Of a stretch of 64,000 nt of DNA, positions 48,225-56,908 are shown in pieces. Made by a program: the position numbers and the translations under genes. Every line of letters starts with the position of its first letter. The first letter of the stretch is position 1. The DNA comes from Caulobacter sp. 602-2. GTDB taxonomy: Bacteria; Pseudomonadota; Alphaproteobacteria; Caulobacterales; Caulobacteraceae. The DNA is taken from positions 62,001 to 126,000 of the forward strand of contig NZ_JAAKGT010000002.1 of assembly GCF_011043625.1 (NCBI RefSeq). Reading direction: 5' to 3'. The notes beneath the pieces were generated by a model. It was not told the DNA's origin. It made no database searches and was given only the letters and a program-made list of their open reading frames with translations.

Positions 48225-48295
48225 CGGCAGGCAGCCCCCAATCGTCGCCCAGATCGCGACGTCGCGGGTTGAGAGCCCTCGGGCCACGGGCTTCC

Positions 48296-48307
48296 GTGAC
48301 CGGTCAC
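48296..48307. promoter_or_regulatory. Perfect 12-base palindrome upstream of the STN receptor
   Basis: GTGACCGGTCAC is a self-complementary site in the 92-base gap between the anti-sigma gene and the receptor, 72 bases ahead of the receptor start, next to an AT-rich run (AAAAAATT). It could be an operator or part of the promoter region. Confidence 0.45.
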
Positions 48308-48316
48308 AAAAAATTC

Positions 48317-49306
48317 TCAGTTCGAGGCCGGGCCCCGGCTCAGGACGACCAGGTCGCCCTTCTGGTCCAGCCGGGCGTCGAACACCCTGGCGATGGCGCG
48401 GCTGAAGCCGACGGGGTCGTTGGCGGCGAACAGGCCGGCCACCGGCTCGCGCGCCAGGGCCTGGTCGGGGATCTCGATGCGGGTGTCGCTGTAGCGGGCG
48501 AAGGCCTCGGCGGCCTCCTTCAGGCTCTCGCCCTCGAAGGCCAGCTTGCCCTCGCGCCAGGCCAGTTCGCGGGTGACCACCGAAGGCGTGATCGGCTGCG
48601 GGCGCGGCACGAGGTCGGCCATCACCAGCCGCGTGTTGCCCTCCAGGGCCAGGTTGGTCGTCGGCGCCGTCAGCCGGGGGATCGCCACGTCCACCCGCCC
48701 CTGCTGCACCAGAAGGTCGACCGGATCGGCCGCCAGCTTGCGCACCCGAAAGCCCGCCTGGCGGGTGCGCAGCCGCCGTCCGTCCACCTCGACCACGAAC
48801 GGCCGCTCGTCGCGCGCCACCGAGAAATAGGCCTCGCCCCTGATCAGGGCGACGAACCGCTCGTTCTGACCATAGCGCACGCGGATGCGGCTGTCGGTGT
48901 TGAGCAGCACGGTCGAGCCGTCCTTCAGCGGCACGAGCCGGATCTCGCCGCGCCGGGTGCTGGTCACCGCGCCGGCCGCCGGCACGCCCACGGCCAGCGC
49001 CGCCAGCGAAGCGGCCGCTCCCGCGCCGCCCGCCCACAGCGCCGCGCGCCGCGACAGCCCGCGCGGCCTTGACGCCGTCGGCTCCCGGAAGTCCGCCGGG
49101 TCGTAGTGCGCGCCCAGGGCCTGGGCGGACTCGCTCATCATGAACAGCGACTGGGCGCGCAGCAGCGCGCCCCGGCTGCGGGGGTCGCCCTTCAGCCAGC
49201 CTTGAAAAGCCTGGTCTTCCTCCGGAGTCAGCGGCCCACGATCCAGCCGCGCCGTCCAGCTGGACGCCGCTTCGTCAATGTCTCGACTGGTGTCTCGTTC
49301 GGCCAT
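48317..49306 (-). CDS. FecR-type anti-sigma/signal transducer
   Basis: A 329-residue inner-membrane regulator. The N-terminal cytoplasmic region (DEAASSWTARLDRGPLTPEEDQAFQGWL) is the FecR sigma-binding domain; a membrane segment follows (about 85-110, GGAGAAASLAALAVGVPAAG); the periplasmic part has the FecR repeat RLVPLKDGSTVLLNTDSRI and RGEAYFSVARDERPFVVEV and a C-terminal STN-like region. It should hold the cognate ECF sigma factor inactive until the STN receptor signals. The ATG at 49306 overlaps the sigma gene by 32 bases. Confidence 0.9.
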   Translation of the reverse strand: MAERDTSRDIDEAASSWTARLDRGPLTPEEDQAFQGWLKGDPRSRGALLRAQSLFMMSESAQALGAHYDPADFREPTASRPRGLSRRAALWAGGAGAAASLAALAVGVPAAGAVTSTRRGEIRLVPLKDGSTVLLNTDSRIRVRYGQNERFVALIRGEAYFSVARDERPFVVEVDGRRLRTRQAGFRVRKLAADPVDLLVQQGRVDVAIPRLTAPTTNLALEGNTRLVMADLVPRPQPITPSVVTRELAWREGKLAFEGESLKEAAEAFARYSDTRIEIPDQALAREPVAGLFAANDPVGFSRAIARVFDARLDQKGDLVVLSRGPASN

Positions 49307-49877
49307 CTGGCGAGGCGATCTCCGCATCCACTGTACTAGAGGTTTGGGACCGCTTGTTTCCGCTACGGCCGAACCAATCAATCAAGAACGAAACGCCGCG
49401 CGATATGTGCGTCTCGACCGTATTCTCCGAAATCCGCATCCGCTCGGCGATCTGGCGCTGCGAAAGCCCATCCACCCGTCGCAGCACGAAGGCCTCCCGC
49501 ACCTTGGCCGGCATGGCCGCGATCGCCCGGGCCAGCTGCCGCAGCTCGTCCCTGTCGAGCGCGTGCTGCTCGGGCGAGGCGGCGTCGTCGGGATGATCCA
49601 GCCGCTCCAGGTCGCCCACCGCGTGGATCGAGACGATCCTGGCCCGCCGCACGTGCCGCATGATCACCGAGCGCGCCACCTGGAAGAGATAGGCCCGGGG
49701 ATAACGGATGGTCTCCACCGTCTCCAGCTCGGCCAGGATGGTGTAGGCCTCCTGGATGACGTCCTCGGGATCGACGCCCGCCGGCGTGCTGCGCGACAGC
49801 CAGCCGCGCAGGGCCGGCTCGTGCGGCAGGACGTTGCGCACGAACCATCGCTGTCTTTCCCTGTCGGCGCCGGTCAT
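49275..49877 (-). CDS. ECF sigma factor (FecI-like)
   Basis: A 200-residue sigma-70 factor of the extracytoplasmic function group. Region 2 contains VDPEDVIQEAYTILAELE and YLFQVARSVIMRHVRRARI; region 4 contains MPAKVREAFVLRRVDGLSQRQIAERM and SENTVETHISRG, which bind -10 and -35 elements. It is followed by overlapping fecR and the STN TonB receptor, forming a FecI-FecR-FecA type signalling set. The ATG at 49877 is chosen; ATG 49904 is in frame. Confidence 0.92.
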   Translation of the reverse strand: MTGADRERQRWFVRNVLPHEPALRGWLSRSTPAGVDPEDVIQEAYTILAELETVETIRYPRAYLFQVARSVIMRHVRRARIVSIHAVGDLERLDHPDDAASPEQHALDRDELRQLARAIAAMPAKVREAFVLRRVDGLSQRQIAERMRISENTVETHISRGVSFLIDWFGRSGNKRSQTSSTVDAEIASPDGRTRHQSRH

Positions 49878-49942
49878 GCCTGTTCCGCTGGCTGGTGGCC
49901 TCATAGCGAGTCGGCGCCCTGGCTAGACGCCGATTGTGACAG

Positions 49943-51109
49943 TCAGTCCCGGGCGCTCGCTGCGCGCGAGTTCAGGTCCGCCGCTGTCGCCGCAACCAGC
50001 GGCCGCGCCGCATCCCCGGTCCAGCGCATCAGGGTCAGGTCGGCGGTCTGCCGGCCGTCGACCTTTGCATTGGCCGCCACATAGACGAGGCCGCCGCCGA
50101 TCGGCTGGAAGCCGACGTCGGCCTTCTGGTTCCAGCCGCGCACGCCGCTGGCCTCGTCCTTCAGGCCCTCGCCGGCCAGCGGCAGCAGCCTGCCCTGCTC
50201 CCAGCCCTGACCGCCCGGCCCCGGCACGCCGACCAGGTCGCCGCTCGCCGGCTCGGCCCGCGCGTCGACCGCGAACAGCAGGTAGTTGGGAAAGGCCGGC
50301 TTGCCGCCCTGGTAGACGCCCATGAACCAGCGCTTCAGCGTCTCGTCATAGGCCAGGGTCTGCACGCCGAAGCGGGTGTTGCCGGTGCGCACGAACACCT
50401 TGTCGCGCGGCGCAGCCGGCCCCTGGTGATGCGGCTCGGCCTCCGACAGCGGCCGGGCCAGCTTCGCCCAGTCGGCGACGTCGTACTGCAGCAGCACCTG
50501 GTGGTCGTTGTCGCTCCGGCCCTCGTCGCCATAGATCCCGTAGGCCACGGTCAGGTAGCGCGGGCCGTCGGCGCGCCCGAAGGCCGGCCCGAAGCTCACC
50601 CCGTCGATGCCCGAGCAGCCATAGCGATGGTCGCCCGTCCTGGCCGTGTCGCCGTCGAACTTGCCGTCGCCGTTCAGGTCGGCGGCGTAGTCCCTGGCGA
50701 CCTCGGGCAGGTAGACGGTGCGGAAGAGATCGCTTCTGGCCGCCTCGACGCCCACGCGGTCCAGCCGGGAAACGTCGATCACGGCGATGTAGAAGGCCTG
50801 GTCCTTCTTGTACTCCAGCGAGCCGTACAGCCTGCCGTCCTGCGGATTGAAGTCCAGGTCGCCCAGGTGACCGGTCCAGCCGACCAGGGTCCCCACCAGC
50901 CTGCCCTCGAAGTCGTACTTCACCAGCAGGTTCGTGAACGAGTAGTAGACGTAGCCGCCCTTCAGATCGACGGCCACGCCCTGCACGTGGCCCGAGGCCC
51001 AGGTCCCGCCGTTCTGGGCCAGGGGCGGAACCGGCGGCGCGGCGGCCGCCGGCTGGGCCAGCGCCAGGAGGCCGGCGGCGAGCAGGAGCGAAAGACGCGT
51101 CTTCATCAT
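49943..51109 (-). CDS. Secreted beta-propeller-like protein, unknown
   Basis: A 388-residue protein with a signal peptide (LSLLLAAGLLALAQPAAAAP). The mature part is a beta-rich, propeller-like chain with YVYYSFTNLLVKYDFEGRLV, GHLGDLDFNPQDGRLYGSLE and a calcium-loop-like ADLNGDGKFDGDT. Not recognised as a named family; it could be a surface or periplasmic binding or lyase protein. The start is MM at 51109/51106. It lies downstream of the amidohydrolase on the same strand with a repeat between. Confidence 0.6.
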   Translation of the reverse strand: MMKTRLSLLLAAGLLALAQPAAAAPPVPPLAQNGGTWASGHVQGVAVDLKGGYVYYSFTNLLVKYDFEGRLVGTLVGWTGHLGDLDFNPQDGRLYGSLEYKKDQAFYIAVIDVSRLDRVGVEAARSDLFRTVYLPEVARDYAADLNGDGKFDGDTARTGDHRYGCSGIDGVSFGPAFGRADGPRYLTVAYGIYGDEGRSDNDHQVLLQYDVADWAKLARPLSEAEPHHQGPAAPRDKVFVRTGNTRFGVQTLAYDETLKRWFMGVYQGGKPAFPNYLLFAVDARAEPASGDLVGVPGPGGQGWEQGRLLPLAGEGLKDEASGVRGWNQKADVGFQPIGGGLVYVAANAKVDGRQTADLTLMRWTGDAARPLVAATAADLNSRAASARD

Positions 51110-51202
51110 GGGCGGCCCAAGCGCTGGCGGATCGGAAAACCGCCCTCTAGCGGCCGCCCATGACGGTTCGGCGACAGGAGCCCTTCCCGCCTCCAATTCA
51201 TC

Positions 51203-51353
51203 GTCATCCCGGCCGTAGCGCAGCGGAGAGCCGGGACCCAGGGGCAAGCGACGGGGCCTTTCCACCGCCTGCCGGCGGCGAACCTGCACGCGGCGCCAGC
51301 CCCCTGGGTCCCGGGTCTGCGGTCCGCTACGCGGCCCTCCGCCCGGGATGACG
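51203..51353. repeat. Palindromic intergenic repeat (GTCATCCCGG ends)
   Basis: About 150 bases with inverted ends GTCATCCCGG (51203-51212) and CCGGGATGAC (51344-51353), and internal complementary blocks GGGACCCAGGGG and CCCCCTGGGTCCC. It fills most of the 263-base gap between two convergent-facing gene ends. Its CATCCCGGCCG end resembles the inner part of the 214-base elements. Confidence 0.75.
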
Positions 51354-51372
51354 ACCTAGGAGCACCACCCCC

Positions 51373-53160
51373 TCAGTAGAACGCCACGTCGTCGAGCTCG
51401 AACCACAACTTGGTTCCCGCCGCGCGCTCGCCCTCGACGCCGACCTGCAGCAGGTCGGTCCCGGTGAAGGCCGGGGCCTCGCCGCGGACCGCGACCGGCT
51501 TGAAGGCCGTGAACGGCAGCTCGACGCTCTTCCACTGCGGGCCGGCCTCGACCTTGGTCGTCCAGCGGCCGGCCGCGCCGACCAGCGTCACGACATAGGC
51601 CCCGCCGTCGCCGCGCACGGCGAACTTGAGCCCCTTGAAGGCGCTGGCGTCCGCGGGAACCACCGAGCCCCGGGTCAGGGGCAGCAGCACGCCGGCCGAG
51701 GCGTCGTCCTTGGTGGCCATGCGCGCGCCGACGCTCAGCACCTTGCCGCCGCCCTCGCGGGTGATGACCTGCGAGACTTCCAGGCTGCGGTCGCGGCCGC
51801 CGTCGAAATCGTCCAGCCGCAGGGTGTCGAGGCTGGTGCGGCCGTCGGCGCGCTCGAAGTCGTCGATCAGGGCCGCAGCCTTGACCGCCGGCGGCGTCGG
51901 CTTGTCGTTGGCGGCCGAACGCACCGCGCCGGGGCCGAACACCGCCTGGCCGTCGAGGAACACCCGCTCGGTCCTGCGCACGTCCGAGATCGTCTCCCAG
52001 GGCTTGCCGGAGACCAGCACGAAGTCGGCCCGCTTGCCGGCTTCCAGCGTGCCGCGGTCGGCGATCAGGTTCATGGCCTTGGCGCTGGTGGCCGTGCCGG
52101 CGACCAGCGCCTGGCTCGGTGTCAGGCCCGCCTGCACCAGCAGTTCCAGTTCGCGCAGGGTCGAGGGGCCGTGCGGCGTGCCGGGCATGCCCGCGTCCGT
52201 GCCCAGCGCCACCGGCACGCCGGCGTCGAACAGCGCCTTCACGTTGCCCAGCGCGTAGCCGAACTTGCGACGCGACTGAACGTTGCGCGGGCTGTCGGGA
52301 TCGGCCGGCGGCTTGGCGCCCGGCTTGACCGGCTCGTAGACCGCCAGGGTCGGAGCATAGAACAGGCCCGAGGCCTTGATCGCCGCGATGGTGTCGGCGT
52401 CGACCGGCTCGTCCTGCAGGCTGTGGGCGATCACGTCGACGCCGCTGGTCGCCGCCACCTTGCCGCGCTCGACGGTAACGGTGTGCGTCAGGACCTTCAG
52501 ATTGTGCTTGTGCGCCGCCTCGGTAAGGGCCTTCAGCGTCCAGGCGTCCATGCTGGTGTTGTCGGGCGCCGAGCCATAGCGCCAGCCGTCGGTGAAGGCC
52601 TTGATGGCGTCGGGCTTGTAGGCGGCGATCTCGTCGACCGCCAGGCGCGCGCTCTCGGGCGTGTCGACCCAGCGGGTGGTGGCCTGGTCGGCCCAGTCGG
52701 CGCCGTGGCCGCCCGGCGTGCTCATCCGCGCGACGAAGTTGACGTGCGGCGCGGTCAGCGTTCCCAGCCAGGCGCGACGCGGCGCAAAGCTTTCCGGCTG
52801 CTGGTGGAAGTCGTTCACCGTCGTCACGCCCGAGGCCAGGTAGGCGTCGGCGATCTTCGGGATCACCGCCGGGGCGCCGGCCGGGGTCCAGTGGGTGTGC
52901 ACGTCGAACAGGCCCGGGATCAGCGCCGCGCCCTTGGCGTCGACGATGGTCGCGCCCTTGGGGGCCTTGACCTTGGGACCGACGGCGAGGATCCGCCCGT
53001 CCTTGACCACCAGCGTCCCGCGATAGGGCGCCGCGCCCGTGGCGTCGAAGATCTCGGCGTCGACCACCGCCAGGGGCCTGGTCTGGGCGAAAGCGATCGA
53101 GGTGGACAGCGCCGCGGCGCACAGGCCGCCGAGCAGGATGCGGGCGGAACGCGATGTCAT
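51373..53160 (-). CDS. Exported amidohydrolase fused to a CIA30-like domain
   Basis: A 595-residue protein with a signal peptide (RILLGGLCAAALSTSIAFAQ). Residues 30-425 form an imidazolonepropionase-like amidohydrolase: VVDAEIFDATGAAPYRG, IPGLFDVHTHW (metal-binding His88 and His90), LKVLTHTV, DVIAHSL and ALGTDAGM. Residues 430-595 form a beta-sandwich that looks like a CIA30-type domain (ALIDDFERADGRTSLDTLR through to KLWFELDDVAFY). This pairing suggests an exported hydrolase with a ligand-binding sandwich. It is 100 bases downstream of a TonB receptor on the same strand, so the two may act on one substrate. Confidence 0.82.
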   Translation of the reverse strand: MTSRSARILLGGLCAAALSTSIAFAQTRPLAVVDAEIFDATGAAPYRGTLVVKDGRILAVGPKVKAPKGATIVDAKGAALIPGLFDVHTHWTPAGAPAVIPKIADAYLASGVTTVNDFHQQPESFAPRRAWLGTLTAPHVNFVARMSTPGGHGADWADQATTRWVDTPESARLAVDEIAAYKPDAIKAFTDGWRYGSAPDNTSMDAWTLKALTEAAHKHNLKVLTHTVTVERGKVAATSGVDVIAHSLQDEPVDADTIAAIKASGLFYAPTLAVYEPVKPGAKPPADPDSPRNVQSRRKFGYALGNVKALFDAGVPVALGTDAGMPGTPHGPSTLRELELLVQAGLTPSQALVAGTATSAKAMNLIADRGTLEAGKRADFVLVSGKPWETISDVRRTERVFLDGQAVFGPGAVRSAANDKPTPPAVKAAALIDDFERADGRTSLDTLRLDDFDGGRDRSLEVSQVITREGGGKVLSVGARMATKDDASAGVLLPLTRGSVVPADASAFKGLKFAVRGDGGAYVVTLVGAAGRWTTKVEAGPQWKSVELPFTAFKPVAVRGEAPAFTGTDLLQVGVEGERAAGTKLWFELDDVAFY

Positions 53161-53236
53161 GGGGTTTCCCTTGAACTCTTGAAAGGAAGACGCCCCGGGC
53201 CGCCGCGTGCGGCGGCCCGGGGGCTTGCGGCGCGGC

Positions 53237-56200
53237 CTAGAACCGCTTCTTGACGTTGAAGTACCAGTAGCGGCCGTACGGCGTGTAGACCGTGCCGTCG
53301 TAGCCGGCCGTGCTCAGCGGCGGCTGCTCGTCGGTGATATTGCGCACCCCGACCCGCAGCTTGGTCTGGTGCTCGGCCACGTCGACCTCGCCGTAGAGGT
53401 TGCCGGTCAGGGTCGACTCGACCACCCACGGCTGGCCCGAGGAGTCGATCAGGCCGGTGTCGTCGTAGTCGCCGATGTACTGGGTGAAGCCGCCGACCGT
53501 GAAGCGGTCGTAGCGCCAGGTCAGGGCCGCCGACCACTTCCATTCCGGCTTGCCGTTCTGGCGCAGCAAATCACCGCCGCCGGTAATTGTGGTGCCGGCG
53601 TTGATCGTGCCGTCCGAGCGGGCCTTCAGCAGCTCGGCGATGCCCGGCGACGGCGACTGGTAGTACTTCAGCAGGTGGGCGACGTTGACGTTCAGGTCGA
53701 AGTCGCCGAACCGCTGCGTGCCCAGCTTCCACAGGAAGCCGAAGTCCAGCCCCTCGACCACCTGCGGCTGGAGGTTGGTGTACTTGTCGTTGACGTACAG
53801 CACCTGGCCGGCGGCCGTGAGGCCGGTGCCGGCGAAGGCGGCGACGTCGTCGGCCGTCGGGGCGGCGCGCACCACGTTCGGGTTGCTCGAGCCCTGCTGG
53901 CGCAGCAGGTAGTCGAGGATCAGGGCGTTACCCTCGCCGAACACGCCGATCAGACCCGTCTGCTTCACCTTCCAGTAGTCGGCGGTGAAGGTGAAGCGGC
54001 CGAAGGCGTCGGGCACGAACTTGGGTTCGAAGACCACGCCGTACGACAGGGTTTCGGACTCTTCGGGCTCCAGGTCCGGATTGCCCGCCCGCCGCGCCGT
54101 GGTCAGCTGCGAGCGCGAGCACGACGAGAAGGCGCTGATCCGGCCCGACCGCAGGTCGGCCTCGCAGAAGGCGTAGTCGGTGCGGGTGTTCGAGCGCGAG
54201 ATCACCGAGGCGTTGATCTGCTCCAGGTTCGGGGCGCGGAAGCCCTGCGCCCACGAGCCGCGGAAGCGCACGCCGTCGATCACGTCCCAGGCCAGGGCGA
54301 CCTTGGGCTTGGCGGTGTCGCCAAAGTCGCTGTAGCGCTCGTAGCGGCCGGCCAGCTGGCCCTCCAGGCGATGGACCAGCGGGATCGACATCTCCGGCGA
54401 GACCAGCGGCACGGCCAGTTCCAGATAGGCCGAGCCCACCGTGCGGTGGCCCTTGGTGTCGGGGTTGATGCTGGAATTGATCAGGTCGCTCAGCACCGCC
54501 CCGCTGACCGGGTCGGTGAAGGTGGTCGTGCCGTCGATGCGGCTGTCGCGATCGTCCAGCTGGGTCTCGCGGCGGAACTCGACGCCCGAGGCGATGCCCA
54601 GGTCGCCGCCCGGCAGGGTCAAGAGGTCGGGCCGCGAGACCTTGAAGTCCCATAGCGCAAGCGTGCTCTTGGTGCGGCGGATGGTCTTGACGCGGATGGC
54701 GTCGATCGCCGCCTGGCTGTTGCGGGTGCTGTCTGCGCCGCTGGTGTAGGTCAGGTCCGAGCCGTTGAAGACGTTGTAGGCGTCGGGCGTCGACAGGGCG
54801 AGCTGGGCATAGAGCTTGGTGGTCGAGATGTTGTCGGCCACGTCCCTCGCGGTGGCCTCGGAGTAGACGAAGGCCGACTCCCAGTCGAAGCCGAACTTCT
54901 CGCCGCGCAGGCCGCCCAGCACGCGGTACTGCTTGTTGGTGACGTCCACCTGGGTGAGGCCGAGATCCGCGAAGGTGTAGCCGCGCAGGGTCACGGCCAG
55001 GCCCGAAGCCGGGACGTTCAGGTTGGGCAGGCGGTTGGGGTTGACCGAACCGTTGGCGAAGACGGTCGGGCCGAACGGGTTCCAGTAGTTGCTGGCCGGG
55101 ATGGTGATCACGCCCGACGACAGGGTCGAGATCGGCGCCTGCCCAGCGTTGGTCTTGGCGTGGTAGATTCCCAGCTCGCCGAAGGCGGTGACGCTGTCGT
55201 TGATCTCGTACTTGCCGGTGGCGAACAGGTTGGCGCGCTTGACCGACGGGATCACGGTCGTGCCCAGCGAGGCCGCGTCGAAGCGCAGGTCGCGATCCAC
55301 GCCCGAGGTCGCCAGCGCCCCGTCGTCGATGCACAGGCCATTGCCGATGTTCAGTTGGCAGCCCGAGAAGGTGGTCGGCTGGATGTGGAAGTAGCCGGCG
55401 CTGCTGGTCAGGGCCGTGGTCCCCTGGCGCACCGTGCCGAAGCTGGCCGGCGTCTGCAGATAGGCCCAGGGCGTGGTCGTGCCGCGGCCGTCCAGGCTGG
55501 TGGCGCCGGCGAAGCGGGTGTCGGCGAACAGCGCGCGGCGGTCGGCCGAGGCGGTGTAGGCCTGCTCGTAGGAACGCAGGTGCGAGCGCTCGTCATAGGA
55601 GAAGAAGGCGCTGACATTGCCGCGGCCGCCCGCGAAGTTGTGGCCGCCATAGGCGTTGAAATTGTACTCCTTGAGGTTCGTGCCCTCGGCGAAGCCGTAC
55701 TGGGCCGCGACGTTCAGGCCCTCCAGGTCGTCGCGCAGCACGGTGTTGACCACGCCGGCCACCGCGTCGGCGCCGTAGATGGCCGCCGCCCCGTCGCGCA
55801 GCACCTCCAGGCGGCGCAGCCCCGTCACCGGAATGGCGTTGGAGTTGTAGGTCAGCACCGGCACCAGGTTGTCGTTGGCCTGGCTGGTCGGGTGGGTCAC
55901 CACCCGGCGGCCGTTCAGCAGCACCAGGGTGTTGCCGATGCCCAGGTTGCGCAGGTTCACCGAGCCGACGTCGCCGCGGGCGCTGTTGCTGGTGCCCGGC
56001 AGGTACTGCGAGTTGAAGTTGACGTCGCCCATCTGCGGGATCGAGCGGAACAGATCATCGCCCGAGACGGCGGCGGTGGCCTGGATCTGCTCCTCGCCGA
56101 CCACCGTCACCGGCAGGGCGGCGTTGACCTTGGCGCCCTTGATCTGCGAGCCGACGACGGTGATCTCCTCGACGGTCGCGGCCTCGCCCTCCTGGGCGAA

Positions 56201-56272
56201 GGCGTGCGCCGACAGGACGGCGGCGCAGAGAGTCGTGGTCGCCAGCAGGGCGACGCGTAGGCGAGTGTTCAT
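53237..56272 (-). CDS. TonB-dependent outer-membrane receptor
   Basis: A 1011-residue receptor with signal peptide (VALLATTTLCAAVLSAHAFA), a TonB box-like EEITVVGSQIKG, a plug (about 55-190, VNLRNLGIGNTLVLLNGRRV and DAVAGVVNTVLRDD) and a large barrel ending in YFNVKKRF. The plug-barrel layout is typical of Caulobacter-type receptors for peptides or sugars. GGAGGGG before the ATG at 56272 supports the start. It is followed downstream by the exported amidohydrolase and is divergent from another TonB receptor. Confidence 0.93.
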   Translation of the reverse strand: MNTRLRVALLATTTLCAAVLSAHAFAQEGEAATVEEITVVGSQIKGAKVNAALPVTVVGEEQIQATAAVSGDDLFRSIPQMGDVNFNSQYLPGTSNSARGDVGSVNLRNLGIGNTLVLLNGRRVVTHPTSQANDNLVPVLTYNSNAIPVTGLRRLEVLRDGAAAIYGADAVAGVVNTVLRDDLEGLNVAAQYGFAEGTNLKEYNFNAYGGHNFAGGRGNVSAFFSYDERSHLRSYEQAYTASADRRALFADTRFAGATSLDGRGTTTPWAYLQTPASFGTVRQGTTALTSSAGYFHIQPTTFSGCQLNIGNGLCIDDGALATSGVDRDLRFDAASLGTTVIPSVKRANLFATGKYEINDSVTAFGELGIYHAKTNAGQAPISTLSSGVITIPASNYWNPFGPTVFANGSVNPNRLPNLNVPASGLAVTLRGYTFADLGLTQVDVTNKQYRVLGGLRGEKFGFDWESAFVYSEATARDVADNISTTKLYAQLALSTPDAYNVFNGSDLTYTSGADSTRNSQAAIDAIRVKTIRRTKSTLALWDFKVSRPDLLTLPGGDLGIASGVEFRRETQLDDRDSRIDGTTTFTDPVSGAVLSDLINSSINPDTKGHRTVGSAYLELAVPLVSPEMSIPLVHRLEGQLAGRYERYSDFGDTAKPKVALAWDVIDGVRFRGSWAQGFRAPNLEQINASVISRSNTRTDYAFCEADLRSGRISAFSSCSRSQLTTARRAGNPDLEPEESETLSYGVVFEPKFVPDAFGRFTFTADYWKVKQTGLIGVFGEGNALILDYLLRQQGSSNPNVVRAAPTADDVAAFAGTGLTAAGQVLYVNDKYTNLQPQVVEGLDFGFLWKLGTQRFGDFDLNVNVAHLLKYYQSPSPGIAELLKARSDGTINAGTTITGGGDLLRQNGKPEWKWSAALTWRYDRFTVGGFTQYIGDYDDTGLIDSSGQPWVVESTLTGNLYGEVDVAEHQTKLRVGVRNITDEQPPLSTAGYDGTVYTPYGRYWYFNVKKRF

Positions 56273-56908
56273 GGTATCCCCTCCAGAACTGCGACCCGAC
56301 GCTCCCCGCCGCCCGAGCGCGCCCGCAATCCACATTTCAGGAAATGCCGGCGCGTCGTCCCGATGCTGACGAAACGAACAGGTCGTGCCGGTTGATTGCC
56401 GGCGCCGGCCAATTCCCACTGAATCGATGGGAATTGAATTCGAGAATTTCTGAACCGTCTGCGACCAAGTTTGCCGCCGATCCGTCAAAAAATGGGTTGG
56501 AACGGCAATTTTCCCCACACGGCGTTCAGGCCGAACGCCAGCGCCGACAGGGCTGCGAGGCGTTTTGTCGGTCCCGGCGCCCCTGATGGCCGACGGCGGG
56601 AACCGGCTGTCGCCGTCGCCGTGCGCATAAAATCAAACAGCGTTATCCGAGTTGCCGGTGTGATGATCAGCACATTCCGGAAACCTCCGGTCGGCGCCCT
56701 GAAATGTGGCGGGCGTATACGAAGAAGGCCCGCAAAGCCCTTCCTCGCCCCCTCCCCCATTGCCGAACCGATCCGCCTGATCAACGCTGAACCGCGGCCA
56801 AAACCGCTGTTCAGTCTAGTATTCGCGTTCCAACAATAAGAACACGATTAGGGCGGACCCCAAGAAGGAGCCATCAGTCATGCATTGACTATGCGGAGAG
56901 GGGCACTA
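56273..56908. promoter_or_regulatory. Divergent regulatory region between two TonB receptors
   Basis: A ~630-base gap without a convincing gene. It holds a perfect eight-base inverted repeat AATTCCCA (56411-56418)/TGGGAATT (56428-56435) with a nine-base spacer, and a second imperfect palindrome CTGAACCGCGG (56787-56797)/CCGCTGTTCAG (56804-56814). The right part (56811-56860) is AT-rich, fitting a promoter for the rightward receptor. At 56880 a two-codon frame ATG-CAT-TGA follows AAGGAG, before the likely GTG start at 56909. Confidence 0.5.
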
